Shown here: positions 42,155 to 51,096 of the stretch, piece after piece
Layout of the letters: each line of letters opens with the position of its first letter
Position numbering within the stretch: the stretch's first letter is position 1
Assembly: GCF_038725785.1 (NCBI RefSeq)
Contig: NZ_CP109796.1
Span: 5,890,501-5,954,500 of the forward strand
Source of the DNA: Termitidicoccus mucosus
GTDB lineage: Bacteria; Verrucomicrobiota; Verrucomicrobiia; Opitutales; Opitutaceae
Reading direction: 5' to 3'
Length of the DNA: 64,000 nucleotides
Position numbers and translations under genes: made by a program
Notes under the pieces: generated by a model
The model's database searches: none
What the model was told of the DNA's origin: nothing
Seen by the model: only the letters and a program-made list of their open reading frames with translations

Positions 42155-43651
42155 ATGATTCACATCGGCATTGATTCCGGCACGCAAAGCACGAAGGCCG
42201 TCGCGCTCGATCTCGAGCGCGGGCAGGTCGTCGCCAGCGCGCGGGCTCCGCACGCGCTCATCCCCGGCCTGCCGCCCGGCCACATGGAGCAGCACCCGCG
42301 CAACTGGACCATCGCGCTCGACGCCACCCTGGCCGAACTCGCGGCCAGGCTCGGCCCGGCGCGGCGCCGCCGGGTGCGCTCCATCGGGGTGTCCGGCCAG
42401 CAGCACGGCTTCGTGCCCCTCGACGAGGAGGGCCGCGTGATCCGCCCGGCCAAGCTCTGGTGCGACACCTCGACCACCGCCGAATGCGCGCTGCTCACCA
42501 AAAAGCTCGGCGGGGAAAAGGCCGTGCTGCGCAAGACCGGCGTGCCCTTCCTGCCCGGCTACACCGCCCCGAAAATCCTCTGGCTCAAACGCCGCGAGCC
42601 GGCGAACTACCGCCGGCTCCGCCACGTGCTGCTGCCCCATGACTACCTCAATTTCCACCTCACCGGGACGTATTTTATGGAGCCCGGCGATGCCTCCGGC
42701 ACCGCGCTCATGGACATCCGCCGCCGCGCCTGGTCGCGCGAGGCGCTTCAGGCCATCGACAAAAACCTCGAAAATTTCCTTCCGCCCCTTTCGCCCTCCG
42801 ACGTCCCCGCGGGCACGCTCCTGCCCGCCCACGCGCGTCGCCTCGGTTTCCCGGAAAACGTCACGGTGAGCGCCGGCGGCGGCGACAACATGATGGGGGC
42901 GGTCGGCACGGGCAACGTGTCGCCCGGCGTGGTCACGGCCAGCCTCGGCACCAGCGGGACGATCTTTGCGCATGCCGGCCGGCCGGTGGTGGACCCGCGC
43001 GGGGAGATCGCGGCCTTCTGCTCGTCGGACGGCGGGTGGCTGCCGTTGCTGTGCACGATGAACGTGACGACCGTCACCGAGCAAATCCGCGCGCTGTTCA
43101 AGCAGGACGTGCGCGCGCTGGACCGCGCCGCGGCCGGCGCGCCGGCCGGCAGTGCCGGCCTGCTCATGCTGCCCTACCTGGCGGGCGAACGCACGCCGAA
43201 CCTCCCGCACGCCACCGGGGTGCTTTACGGGCTGAGCCTGGCCACGCTCAACCCTGCGTATCTGGCCCGTGCCGCGATGGAAGGGGTGACGCTCAACCTC
43301 AACCACGGCCTGCGCCGCCTCATGGCTCTCGGCATACGCCCGAGGGAGATCCGCCTGACCGGCGGCGGGGCGAAGTCGGGTTTCTGGAGGCAGCTCATGG
43401 CCGACATCTTCGACGTGCCGGTGGTGGCGATGAAGGAGGACGAGGGGGCCGCGCTAGGGGCGGCGTTGCAGTCGGCCTGGTGCGTGTCTCGGCAGCAAGG
43501 CGCGAAGGAAACCTCGCTGGCCGAGCTGACCGGACGGTGCGTGAAACTCGACGAGAGGACCCGGGCCGAACCCGACAGGAAAAACACCGCCTTGTATCAG
43601 GAGTTGCAGGCCCGCCACGACGCGCTCAGCCAAACCCTCTGGCCGCGCTGA
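42155..43651 (+). CDS. xylB: Xylulokinase
   Basis: This is a 498-residue FGGY-family kinase. The N-terminal phosphate-binding motif is HIGIDSGTQSTKAVALDL, and SIGVSGQQHGFVPLD and LPHDYLNFHLTGTYFMEPGD are substrate-side motifs. The catalytic Asp lies in SAGGGDNMMGAVGTG. The C-terminal ATP-binding part has ASLGTSGTIFAH and LTGGGAKSGFWRQLMADIFD. It phosphorylates D-xylulose to xylulose-5-phosphate, the entry to the pentose phosphate pathway. It is on the same strand as xylA, 273 bp behind it. The C-terminus is ordinary and the length is that of the family. Confidence 0.95.
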   Translation: MIHIGIDSGTQSTKAVALDLERGQVVASARAPHALIPGLPPGHMEQHPRNWTIALDATLAELAARLGPARRRRVRSIGVSGQQHGFVPLDEEGRVIRPAKLWCDTSTTAECALLTKKLGGEKAVLRKTGVPFLPGYTAPKILWLKRREPANYRRLRHVLLPHDYLNFHLTGTYFMEPGDASGTALMDIRRRAWSREALQAIDKNLENFLPPLSPSDVPAGTLLPAHARRLGFPENVTVSAGGGDNMMGAVGTGNVSPGVVTASLGTSGTIFAHAGRPVVDPRGEIAAFCSSDGGWLPLLCTMNVTTVTEQIRALFKQDVRALDRAAAGAPAGSAGLLMLPYLAGERTPNLPHATGVLYGLSLATLNPAYLARAAMEGVTLNLNHGLRRLMALGIRPREIRLTGGGAKSGFWRQLMADIFDVPVVAMKEDEGAALGAALQSAWCVSRQQGAKETSLAELTGRCVKLDERTRAEPDRKNTALYQELQARHDALSQTLWPR

Positions 43652-43674
43652 ATGCGCGCGCGGACCGCGCACCG

Positions 43675-43766
43675 TAACGCAGGATGGATGCCTGCGCCGA
43701 ACCGAAGAATTACCGAGGTAAGGCAAGAGTGACGCGATTAGGTTGCCACGTGACGGCGGCAACCTA
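43675..43766. repeat. Short palindromes after xylB
   Basis: CGCAGGATGGATGCCTGCG (about 43677-43695) is a half-copy of the CGCAGGCATCC repeat family. TAGGTTGCC/GGCAACCTA (43739-43747 and 43758-43766) is a perfect 9-bp stem with a 10-nt loop. It has no U-tract, so it is not a standard terminator. It lies between the convergent xylB and the dead symporter gene. Confidence 0.5.
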
Positions 43767-43805
43767 TCGATGAAACAAAAAAATCCACATTCACCATCAA
43801 GCCGT

Positions 43806-44640
43806 TCAGGAATCCCAATGCGCTGGGCGATGTAGCCGCTGCCGCCCGGCTCGGCGCCGGGATACCAGACATTCTACCATTGCACGGCGACGGGCAGGAT
43901 GAGCACCGTCATCAGCGCGGAGAGGCCGCCGGCGCCGTCGGGAAACATGTTCATTTTTGCGGCGACATCGGCGTTGGCAAAGAGTTCGCGCAGCGAGGAG
44001 ACGCCGCCGACGTCGGGCGAGTTGACCGCGTAGACCGCCGCGAAAATCGCGCCGAGCATCGCCACCGCGTATTGGTAAAAGTCCGCCCAGATCGAGCCGG
44101 TCAGCCCGCCGAGTGTCGCGTAGACGGCGACACCGGCGGAGGCCCATAGGAGCGTCGCCACCGGCGAGAGACCGAAGAGCACCTGGCCGATCTTGATGGC
44201 CGCCAGCGACACCGTCGCCATGATCATGATGTTGAAAAACACGCCGAGGTAGATCGCGCGGAAGCCGCGCAACGCCGCCGCCGGGCGTCCGCTGTAGCGG
44301 ATTTCATAAAAGCCGAGGTCGGTGTCCAGCGCCGAGCGCCGCCAGAGTTTCGCATACACGAAAACCGTCAGCATGCCGGTTAATAAAAACGCCCACCATG
44401 CCCAGTTGCCAGCGACGCCCTGCGTGCGCACGATGTCGGTGACGAGGTTCGGCGTGTCGCACGAAAACGTGCAGGCGACCATCGAGACGCCGAGCAGCCA
44501 CCACGGCATCGCACGGCCGGACAAAAAGAAATCGCCCGCGCTGCGGCTCGAGCGCCGGGCCGCCGCCGAGCCGACGAGGACGACCGAGATCAAAAAGCCG
44601 ACAATGATCGCCGCGTCGAGAAGTGAAATGGAGTCAGCAT
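43806..44640 (-). pseudogene. SSS-family sodium:solute symporter, truncated and interrupted
   Basis: The readable frame gives the first about 240 residues of a sodium:solute symporter: SLLDAAIIVGFLISVVLVGS, AGDFFLSGRAMPWWLLGVSM, SCDTPNLVTDIVRTQGVAGN and LRGFRAIYLGVFFNIMIMAT. The ATG at 44640 is one base out of frame. Then ILPVAVQW is followed by TAG where family members have a second Trp (WWNVWYPGAEPGG), and after NVWYPGAEPGGSGYIAQR similarity ends. About 300 C-terminal residues are gone. So it has a start shift, a nonsense codon and a 3' deletion. It is the last gene of the N-acetylhexosamine run and may once have transported the sugar now served by the neighbouring MFS protein. Confidence 0.85.
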
Positions 44641-44706
44641 GGGAGAAATATCAGGGAGGGTGCCGTAAACGAGACTGCGATTGTATCCATTTATTGGATA
44701 TATATA

Positions 44707-45990
44707 TCACACTTTCACTTCGCGCACCTCGCCCAGGCGGCGGACCAGCAGGCACACGGCGATGAAGGCAACCGGATATAGAATCGCGCCGGTTGTGAAA
44801 ATCGTCATGAACGGCGTGGTGCCGCATGCGGCGGCGTCCTTTGCAACCTGGCCGATGGCGAGTTGCGAGAGCACGCCCATCAGCCCGCCCATCGCGCCGC
44901 CGAAGCCGGAAATCGTGCCGACCACGTGCTTCGGAAAAACCTCGGCGGGAAGCGTCATGTTGGCCCACGCGGCATGGCTGAACATGGCGACACAGAGCAG
45001 CGTCACGGCGAGCACAGGGCTTGGCACGCGCACGACGAGAAGAAAACTGAGCGGTATGAGGATGGTGGCGGCGGCCATCACGGTTTTGCGCGAGCGGTTG
45101 AGATCCCATCCGAGCCCGCCGATCAGCCAGCGCGGAATCGCGCCGCCGGCGATGTTGCCGAGCGCAAGCGCGGCGAAGGGAATGCTGCTGTAAATGCCGA
45201 GCTCCCTGAGGCTGAACTTGTGCTCGTCTTGCAAAAATTTCGGCACCCAAAACGCGAGAAAATAAGAGATCGGATCGGTGAGCATGCGCGCCACGATGCA
45301 GCCCCATGCCTCCTTCATTTTGAGCAGGCTGATAAGCGGGATTTTTTTCATCGCGACCGCCTCCTGCGCGGTTTGTCCGCTTTCGATGACCGCGAGTTCC
45401 TGTTCCATGAGCATCGGATGATTGCGCGGCGGCTTGAAGAATATCAGCCATAGAACGAGCCAGACCAGGCCGAGTCCGCCGGAAATGACAAACGCCATGC
45501 GCCAGCCCATCGCGAGCGACATCCAGACGATGATGGGAGCCGCGATGCACGCGCCGATGGCCGTGCCCGCGTTAAAAATGCCGATGGCGAGGGCGCGTTC
45601 GCGCATGGGGAACCATTCGGACACGGCTTTGATGCCCGCCGGAAAATTGGCCGCTTCCGTCGCGCCGAGCAGGAACCGGAAGAGGGAAAATTGCATCGCC
45701 GTGCGCGCCACCGCGTGCAAAAGGCTCGCCACGGACCAGCCGGAGACGAACCACGCGAGCGCCTTGCGCGTGCCGAGTTTGTCGATCACCAAGCCGCTCA
45801 CGGCATACATGACCGTATAACTCGCCAGAAACGCGGAGGTGATGATCGAGTAATGCGCATCGGTTATGTCCGGAATATCCTTTTGTATTGTCCCGATGAG
45901 TATCGAGAGCGCCTGCCGGTCGAGGTAGTTAAGCCCCGCGGTGAGGCAGAGGAGTCCGGCAATATACCAGCGCAGTCCTTTTATTTTCAT
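44707..45990 (-). CDS. MFS transporter of the anion:cation symporter (ExuT-like) group
   Basis: This is a 427-residue protein with 12 predicted membrane helices. It has MFS motifs such as GLNYLDRQALSILIGTIQKD at the start, DKLGTRKALAWFVSGWSVA after helix 2 and FLLGATEAANFPAGIKAVSE WFPMRERA in helices 4-5, which are typical of the ExuT/GudP anion:cation symporters. Family members carry hexuronates, glucarate or related acidic sugars. Since it lies next to nagB and nagA it more likely imports N-acetylglucosamine or a derivative here. It is 213 bp downstream of nagB on the same strand, with the broken SSS symporter after it. The substrate is an inference from context. Confidence 0.85.
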   Translation of the reverse strand: MKIKGLRWYIAGLLCLTAGLNYLDRQALSILIGTIQKDIPDITDAHYSIITSAFLASYTVMYAVSGLVIDKLGTRKALAWFVSGWSVASLLHAVARTAMQFSLFRFLLGATEAANFPAGIKAVSEWFPMRERALAIGIFNAGTAIGACIAAPIIVWMSLAMGWRMAFVISGGLGLVWLVLWLIFFKPPRNHPMLMEQELAVIESGQTAQEAVAMKKIPLISLLKMKEAWGCIVARMLTDPISYFLAFWVPKFLQDEHKFSLRELGIYSSIPFAALALGNIAGGAIPRWLIGGLGWDLNRSRKTVMAAATILIPLSFLLVVRVPSPVLAVTLLCVAMFSHAAWANMTLPAEVFPKHVVGTISGFGGAMGGLMGVLSQLAIGQVAKDAAACGTTPFMTIFTTGAILYPVAFIAVCLLVRRLGEVREVKV

Positions 45991-46203
45991 GGGAAATTTC
46001 GTAGGTTATGCCAATTGCCAAATGAAAACAGACTCCAGCGGCGGAATCGTGGCGCTACGTAACAAATCAACGGCATGATTTTCATCGGTAAGTGGTATTA
46101 AATGGAGAGAAGAATTTCGCGATTTGCAGTCGGGCGTTGCTGTGCCGTCGGGTTTGAAAATCGAAAACTGGAAACCGCAAACTTCGCAGAGCGCCGGGAT
46201 GAT

Positions 46204-46998
46204 TCAGAGCAGTTTCGCGGCGACTGCGTCGATGTGGAGCGTGGCATTCGGGTGCAGGCGCAGAATTGACGCAGGGCACTTGACGCTGATCGGGCCGCGC
46301 ACGGTGGCGCGGACGGCTTTTGCCTTGAGCGGGCCGGGGGCGTGGATGCTGAGCTGCCTGGCCTGCCGGAAAACGGTCACGGTGAGGCTCAGCGCGTGTT
46401 TGGGAACGTCGGCGAGGGACGAAAAACAGCCGTCGTTGACTTGCTGCCGCCGGCAGGCGCGATCGAGTTCGACTTGTTTGATAAGCGCGGGATCCGCGAA
46501 GTCGGCCACCGGAGGATCGTTGAAGGCAATGTGTCCGTTTTCGCCGATGCCCATGCAGACGAGGTCGATTGGTTTCTCGGCAAGGAGGCGCGTGTAGTCG
46601 GCGCAGGCTTTGGCGATGTCGGGGGCGTCGGCTTGGATGGGGTGGAACGCGCCGACTTTGACGCGGCTGAGGAGGTGTTCGTTGAGGTAATAACGGAAGC
46701 TTTGCGGCTGCGTGGCTTTGAGGCCGACGTAGTCGTCCATGTGAAAGGCGGTGACTTTTTTCCAATCGAAGGCGGCGGCACCGGCGCGCGAGGACTCGAT
46801 GAGCGAGCCCAGGAATTCGTCTTGCGAGGGGGCGCAGGCGAAAATGACACGGGCGCGGCCTTGCGCGCCGATGGCATCGCGGATGGCGGCGGCGGCGGCA
46901 TGGCCGGCGGCATGGCCCAGGGCGGCGCGTGTCGGGTGCGTCTCGACGGCGAGGCGACCGTAGGTGTTGTAGACGGTGGCGGGTGTTTTCTTCTTCAT
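46204..46998 (-). CDS. nagB: Glucosamine-6-phosphate deaminase
   Basis: This is a 264-residue protein of the NagB/6-phosphogluconolactonase fold. Family motifs in order are FACAPSQDEFLGSLIE (phosphate-binding loop), TAFHMDDYVGL with the catalytic Asp pair and DLVCMGIGENGHIAFNDPP with the ring-opening His. It converts glucosamine-6-phosphate to fructose-6-phosphate and ammonia in the cytoplasm. It lies 22 bp after nagA in the same direction, the usual order of an N-acetylglucosamine operon. The C-terminal allosteric lid of the hexameric enterobacterial enzyme is not obvious. Length and motifs make the call secure. Confidence 0.93.
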   Translation of the reverse strand: MKKKTPATVYNTYGRLAVETHPTRAALGHAAGHAAAAAIRDAIGAQGRARVIFACAPSQDEFLGSLIESSRAGAAAFDWKKVTAFHMDDYVGLKATQPQSFRYYLNEHLLSRVKVGAFHPIQADAPDIAKACADYTRLLAEKPIDLVCMGIGENGHIAFNDPPVADFADPALIKQVELDRACRRQQVNDGCFSSLADVPKHALSLTVTVFRQARQLSIHAPGPLKAKAVRATVRGPISVKCPASILRLHPNATLHIDAVAAKLL

Positions 46999-47020
46999 GG
47001 TGTGACGAAAATGCTGGAGG

Positions 47021-47965
47021 TCAGGCGGGGAGTTTTATGCCGAAGGCGGCGGCGGCCTTGGCAGACCAGAGTTCATGTGCGACGTCGGGTGCGAGATTGA
47101 GATACCGGGCGGTGAGTTCGACACCGTGATCGGGCGTGAGCGTGGAGCCAGCGAAGCCGCCGCCGGGTTCGCGGGCGATGTTGTCCGCGCCCACATCCAC
47201 TTCGAGAGAGCCGAGTGTGTGGCGGCCAGGCGGTGCGCCGGCGGCGGCCATGCAATCGGTGGTAAAAAGGATTTTGCCGGCGGGTTTTGCACGGACGAAA
47301 TTTTTCAGGACGAAGGGGGGCAGGTGCATGCCGTCGGGGATGAAACAGGCGGTGAGCTCGTCGCGCGACAGGAGGCGCTGGATAATGTTGTCGTGGCGGG
47401 GTTGTATGAGCGCGACGCCATTGCCGAGGTGCGTGCAGAAGCGTGTGCCGGACTGGATGGCGGCGTCGATGTCGTTGGCGCTGGCGTTGCTATGCCCGAT
47501 GGAGGTGTGGACGCCCTGCCGTGTGAGTTCGGCGATGAAGGCGGCGCTGCCGGGCCATTCGGGGGCGAGCGTAACGAGACGGATGTTGCCGCTGGCGGCG
47601 GCTTGGAGACGGGCGAAGTCGGCGAGGCTGGGTGCGCCCATGGGTGCGGCGGGGTGAGCGCCACGGTAGCCGGATTCGGGGTTGAGCCACGGGCCTTCGA
47701 GGTGGTAGCCGATGATGGTTTGGGCGAGGACGGGGTCGGCTGCACGGTAACGCTCGATGCGTGTAAATTGCGCCGCGAGGCGGTCGATAGTGTCGGTGAT
47801 GAGCGTGAGAAAAATCGCGGCGACGCCATGGGCGCGAAGCGCATCGATGGAGGCGCGCAGTTGCGCAGCGGTGAGTTCGTGGCGCTGGTAGTCCACGCCG
47901 GCGAAACCGTTGACCTGAAAATCAAAAATTCCGCCGCCTGCATCCGTGCTGTTTTTTGCATTCAT
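47021..47965 (-). CDS. nagA: N-acetylglucosamine-6-phosphate deacetylase, short form
   Basis: This 314-residue protein starts directly with the barrel (FDFQVNGFAGVDYQ). It lacks the N-terminal beta-sandwich half found in the usual about 380-residue NagA. Metal and substrate motifs are present: YHLEGPWLNPESGYRGAHP with the Glu ligand, TSIGHSNASANDIDAAI and CTHLGNGVALIQPR with the His ligands, and ILFTTDCMAAAGAPPG with the catalytic Asp. It removes acetate from GlcNAc-6-phosphate to feed NagB, 22 bp downstream. Shortened NagA-like proteins exist in other Verrucomicrobiota, as I recall, so truncation by mutation is not implied. Confidence 0.88.
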   Translation of the reverse strand: MNAKNSTDAGGGIFDFQVNGFAGVDYQRHELTAAQLRASIDALRAHGVAAIFLTLITDTIDRLAAQFTRIERYRAADPVLAQTIIGYHLEGPWLNPESGYRGAHPAAPMGAPSLADFARLQAAASGNIRLVTLAPEWPGSAAFIAELTRQGVHTSIGHSNASANDIDAAIQSGTRFCTHLGNGVALIQPRHDNIIQRLLSRDELTACFIPDGMHLPPFVLKNFVRAKPAGKILFTTDCMAAAGAPPGRHTLGSLEVDVGADNIAREPGGGFAGSTLTPDHGVELTARYLNLAPDVAHELWSAKAAAAFGIKLPA

Positions 47966-48007
47966 AATATTGATGACACTATTTTCCCCCGGTAATTGTC
48001 ACGGTCG

Positions 48008-49075
48008 TCATCGCGGTTGATTGACAACGGCATCGGCCCACATCATTTCGAATCCCTGATATTCGTAAATATCCACGCCCAGAAACGCGCGCGTTGTTTC
48101 GCCCTTGGATATTATATATTTCACCGCATCGCTCATATTATCCCATCCCAGCGGTTGCAACGAGGTTGGGTCGGCTTTCCCGTTTTGTATTCCATGGCTG
48201 GTCTTGATGCAAACGCTCACGCAGGCCGGCCTGCTCCCCGCGGCCTTGATCGTGGGTTCCGCCATGCTCCAAATGCGCTCCTTCCTGTTGTTATACGCCA
48301 TCACGATCAGCGCATCGCACGACTGCAAAAACTGCCTCGCGCCGCCATTCGCGACCTCCCCGGCGTCATAACGGTTCTGAAAAAAGAAGCCCACGGCCTG
48401 CCGCAGCGGAAGCGGGCCGATGGTCTTGCGCGCCAGCGCCAGCACCTCGGTGGTGCGCTTGAGCAGCAGGTCGTTGTCCCTGCCGATGCCGGCGTTTTTC
48501 TCGGAATCCCAGACAAGCGCCAGCTCTTTCGGGCGTTCGGCGGCGCCATGCTTCATGATATGCGGCTCCAAGTCGGCTGACACGCCGGCGAAACGTTCGC
48601 CGGGCACGACCGATTTATTATAATCCAGCACAGCCGCGCAGTCCTCAATCACCGCCTGGTCGTCCACGAAAAGCCTGCCGCGTTCCAGCGTTTGCGCGTG
48701 CACACGCATGCCGTGCCCATGCGCGACGCGAATGAATGTCCTGCGCCATGCAAGCGCCAGTCCTGCCGCGCTTTTTGCGCCCGAACCGCAGGTCAGATAC
48801 ACGTCGGTGAAGCCAAGCAAAGCGAGGCGCGCCGCCAGCTTTTCCGGCTCCGCCGCATAATCCTTCACCGTGCGCGATTCATACACATACACGCCACTGC
48901 GAAATCGCCCGCCAGACTGGATCACGGTCCGGAACTGAGTCGCCCGCTTGAGCATCGCTGGTGTGACACCAGCCGTCTTGTCAAGCCCGGCCCCGCCCTC
49001 GCACGCGACACCCGGCAAAAGGGCTGCGACAAACAACAAAGCTGCTTGCAAGTGTTTTATGGAAATCATGATCAT
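48008..49075 (-). CDS. Secreted TIM-barrel-like protein of unknown function
   Basis: This is a 355-residue protein with a signal peptide (HLQAALLFVAALLPGVAC), possibly lipidated at the Cys, although the lipobox is weak. The body alternates hydrophobic strands and helices as in a (beta/alpha)8 barrel: RSGVYVYESRTVKDYAA, LLGFTDVYLTCGSGAKSA, GHGMRVHAQTLERGRLF, FAGVSADLEPHIMKHG, SCDALIVMAYNNRKERI and TTRAFLGVDIYEYQGFEMMW. Acidic residues at strand ends (SADLEP, VMAYNN, GVDIYE) resemble the sugar-binding face of glycoside hydrolases, and it recalls GH18 without the DxxDxDxE motif. It sits 42 bp before nagA between GH20 and the catabolic genes, so it may be an undescribed N-acetylhexosamine-active enzyme or binding protein. 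I do not recognise the family. Confidence 0.75.
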   Translation of the reverse strand: MIMISIKHLQAALLFVAALLPGVACEGGAGLDKTAGVTPAMLKRATQFRTVIQSGGRFRSGVYVYESRTVKDYAAEPEKLAARLALLGFTDVYLTCGSGAKSAAGLALAWRRTFIRVAHGHGMRVHAQTLERGRLFVDDQAVIEDCAAVLDYNKSVVPGERFAGVSADLEPHIMKHGAAERPKELALVWDSEKNAGIGRDNDLLLKRTTEVLALARKTIGPLPLRQAVGFFFQNRYDAGEVANGGARQFLQSCDALIVMAYNNRKERIWSMAEPTIKAAGSRPACVSVCIKTSHGIQNGKADPTSLQPLGWDNMSDAVKYIISKGETTRAFLGVDIYEYQGFEMMWADAVVNQPR

Positions 49076-49113
49076 TATACTATTTATGAGCGAAATTCAT
49101 GGCTTTATGGGCA

Positions 49114-49170
49114 GGGCGCAGCCTCCGGTCGAGCCGTGAATCGCCAACGGCTCAACCGGAGGCTGCGCCC
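49114..49170. repeat. Inverted repeat after the GH20 gene
   Basis: GGGCGCAGCCTCCGGTCGAG (from 49114) pairs with CTCAACCGGAGGCTGCGCCC (to 49170) around a short loop, giving a stem of about 23 bp. It lies between GH20 and the unknown secreted protein and could end or attenuate the receptor-GH20 transcript. Confidence 0.8.
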
Positions 49171-49207
49171 TATCAGGCATAATCCAAAAAATGCCTCATG
49201 AATGGCA

Positions 49208-51082
49208 TCAGTCCAGTTTTCTGATGGCGATATTTCTATATTGTTTCACGCCGTCCGCCCGCGACACAGCGATGCGGCCGCTGCGCGCGTCCGCATCGCT
49301 GACAGACCACGCCATGCAGCCGTCGATGGTGAGCGTGACGACAGGCCCGCGCGCGGTGAGTTCGTAGATGTGCCAGTTCTTCAAATCACGCAAGGACCTC
49401 ATCAGGATGTGTCCCGGCGGCGGTGTTACGCGCACTTTGTAATCATCCCGTATTGTGATGCCGGAAAAATCAACCGTTGTTTCCGTATCAAGTTCAAATG
49501 TGAGTATGAAGTCGCGGTATTTTTCATCTTCGCGCAACGGCATGGACGGATGTTTATATTCGGGAGACACTCCAAACCGGCCGAGCCTCGATTCGTGCGC
49601 CGGCCAGCGCGCCTCGAAGTCCGCCAGATCGCCGGCGCGTCCCTCGGCCCAGAGCGTCTCCGCCATGCAGAGCGCGCGGGGATACAGACGCTTTTCGACA
49701 AGCCCTTGTTCAGTCGCCCACATGCAGGCCTGTCCGCCGAGAATCATGGCGCGCGGCGGCAATTTTTCATATTTCACCCTGGCCGCATCGGGCTTCGGAT
49801 TCTCAGCGCCGAAAAGCGTGGCATCCCAGTCCTTGACGGCGGAGAGCGCCACGCCCTGCCTCAGTCCGAACGATGTCAAATACAGCGGCGCATAGGAGGA
49901 ATTGATGATTGTATAACCCGCCGCGGCCATCGCCTGCGCGTTTTTATGGTTTTGCCATGCGTGTATGATGATATCCTTCGGGGGCATGGGCGCGACGCCC
50001 GGATGAATCGCTTCGTTCCAAACGATAAGCTGTTTGCCGTTGCGTTTCGAAATGTCATCCAGATCGCGGACAAATGTGTGATAAAATGCCTCGATTGTAT
50101 CGCATCCTTTCGACTTCATGCGTGCCTGGCAATCAGGACAGTTTTTCCAGCGCTTGATGGCAAAAGGCTCGTCGGCGCCCAAGTGAATATAACGCGACGG
50201 GAAAATCGCGGCGACCTCGGCGACGACCTTTTCCATGAATTCCCAGGTGAAGGGTTTCCCGGCGCAAAGAATGGCGTCGTTCATCTCGCGCGCCATCCCC
50301 TCGCAGTCAAGTTGCGGATATGCGCTGACCTCCGCGTGCGAATGGCCTGGAAAGTCCAGCTCCGGCAGCAGTTCCACGCCATAACGCGCGGCGTATCTCA
50401 CGAGTTCGCGCAATTCATCCTGCGTGTAATACTTCTCGCCGGGGCGATTGCATTTCGGAAACGCCTTCGACTCGAACGCCCACGACTGATCGTCGATCAG
50501 GTGCAGATGCAGGACGTTCATTTTATAGGCCGACATCACGCGAATCGTGCGGCGGATGAAGGCGAGGTCGAGAAACGAGCGCGCCGGGTCGAGCATAAGC
50601 CCCCGCCAGGCGCGCGCAGGCTGGTCGTTGATGGCGGCATGGCGGATATGATATTTCCCATTCTCGTTTTCGATTCCTTGCAGAAGTGTCTGCGCGCCCC
50701 AAAGCAAACCTTCCGCAGATGCCGCCGCCACGACGATGCCGCGCCCATCAATTTCGATTGAATAGGATTCCCGGGCGCATGACTCCGGAGCAGACGGCGT
50801 TTGCAGCAGAAGCGTGATCGCGCCAGATTCGATGGCGTCGGAGGACACCAGCTTGCAGGCAAGCGAGGTCTGTTCCTTGAGCTCTTCCGCAAAAACTTCG
50901 GCGATTTCGCGGATGCGGGCGGGAGACTGCGCGGGGATGTTCACGCGCAGCCCGGGTTTGAGCAGCTCGCGGCCCGCGCCTTGTTCGAGGCGGAAGGGCT
51001 TGGGCATCATTGTAGTGAAGCCCGCCGCGTGCGCGAGGGTTGCGGCGGCAATATACAGGAGGAGGGTGATTGCGCATCGCAT
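49208..51082 (-). CDS. Secreted GH20 beta-N-acetylhexosaminidase with a C-terminal beta-sandwich
   Basis: This is a 624-residue protein with a signal peptide (ITLLLYIAAATLAHA). The GH20b-like domain 2 spans residues about 25-155. The catalytic barrel begins at RAWRGLMLDPARSFLDLAFI and includes HLHLIDDQSWAFESKAFP, LPELDFPGHSHAEVSA and the catalytic pair Asp304-Glu305 in IHLGADEPFAIKRW, followed by NSSYAPLYLTSFG and LGGQACMWATE. Residues about 515-624 form a DUF1080/laminin-G-like sandwich (WHIYELTARGPVVTLTIDG). It releases GlcNAc or GalNAc from chitin oligomers or glycoproteins by substrate-assisted catalysis. It starts 14 bp after the TonB receptor stop, so the two form an operon and likely act on the same substrate. 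Confidence 0.93.
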   Translation of the reverse strand: MRCAITLLLYIAAATLAHAAGFTTMMPKPFRLEQGAGRELLKPGLRVNIPAQSPARIREIAEVFAEELKEQTSLACKLVSSDAIESGAITLLLQTPSAPESCARESYSIEIDGRGIVVAAASAEGLLWGAQTLLQGIENENGKYHIRHAAINDQPARAWRGLMLDPARSFLDLAFIRRTIRVMSAYKMNVLHLHLIDDQSWAFESKAFPKCNRPGEKYYTQDELRELVRYAARYGVELLPELDFPGHSHAEVSAYPQLDCEGMAREMNDAILCAGKPFTWEFMEKVVAEVAAIFPSRYIHLGADEPFAIKRWKNCPDCQARMKSKGCDTIEAFYHTFVRDLDDISKRNGKQLIVWNEAIHPGVAPMPPKDIIIHAWQNHKNAQAMAAAGYTIINSSYAPLYLTSFGLRQGVALSAVKDWDATLFGAENPKPDAARVKYEKLPPRAMILGGQACMWATEQGLVEKRLYPRALCMAETLWAEGRAGDLADFEARWPAHESRLGRFGVSPEYKHPSMPLREDEKYRDFILTFELDTETTVDFSGITIRDDYKVRVTPPPGHILMRSLRDLKNWHIYELTARGPVVTLTIDGCMAWSVSDADARSGRIAVSRADGVKQYRNIAIRKLD

Positions 51083-51096
51083 GATAATCTATACAA

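Noticed and set aside
43739-43766. Hairpin after xylB as a Rho-independent terminator
   Set aside because: The stem is perfect but no U-tract follows on either strand.
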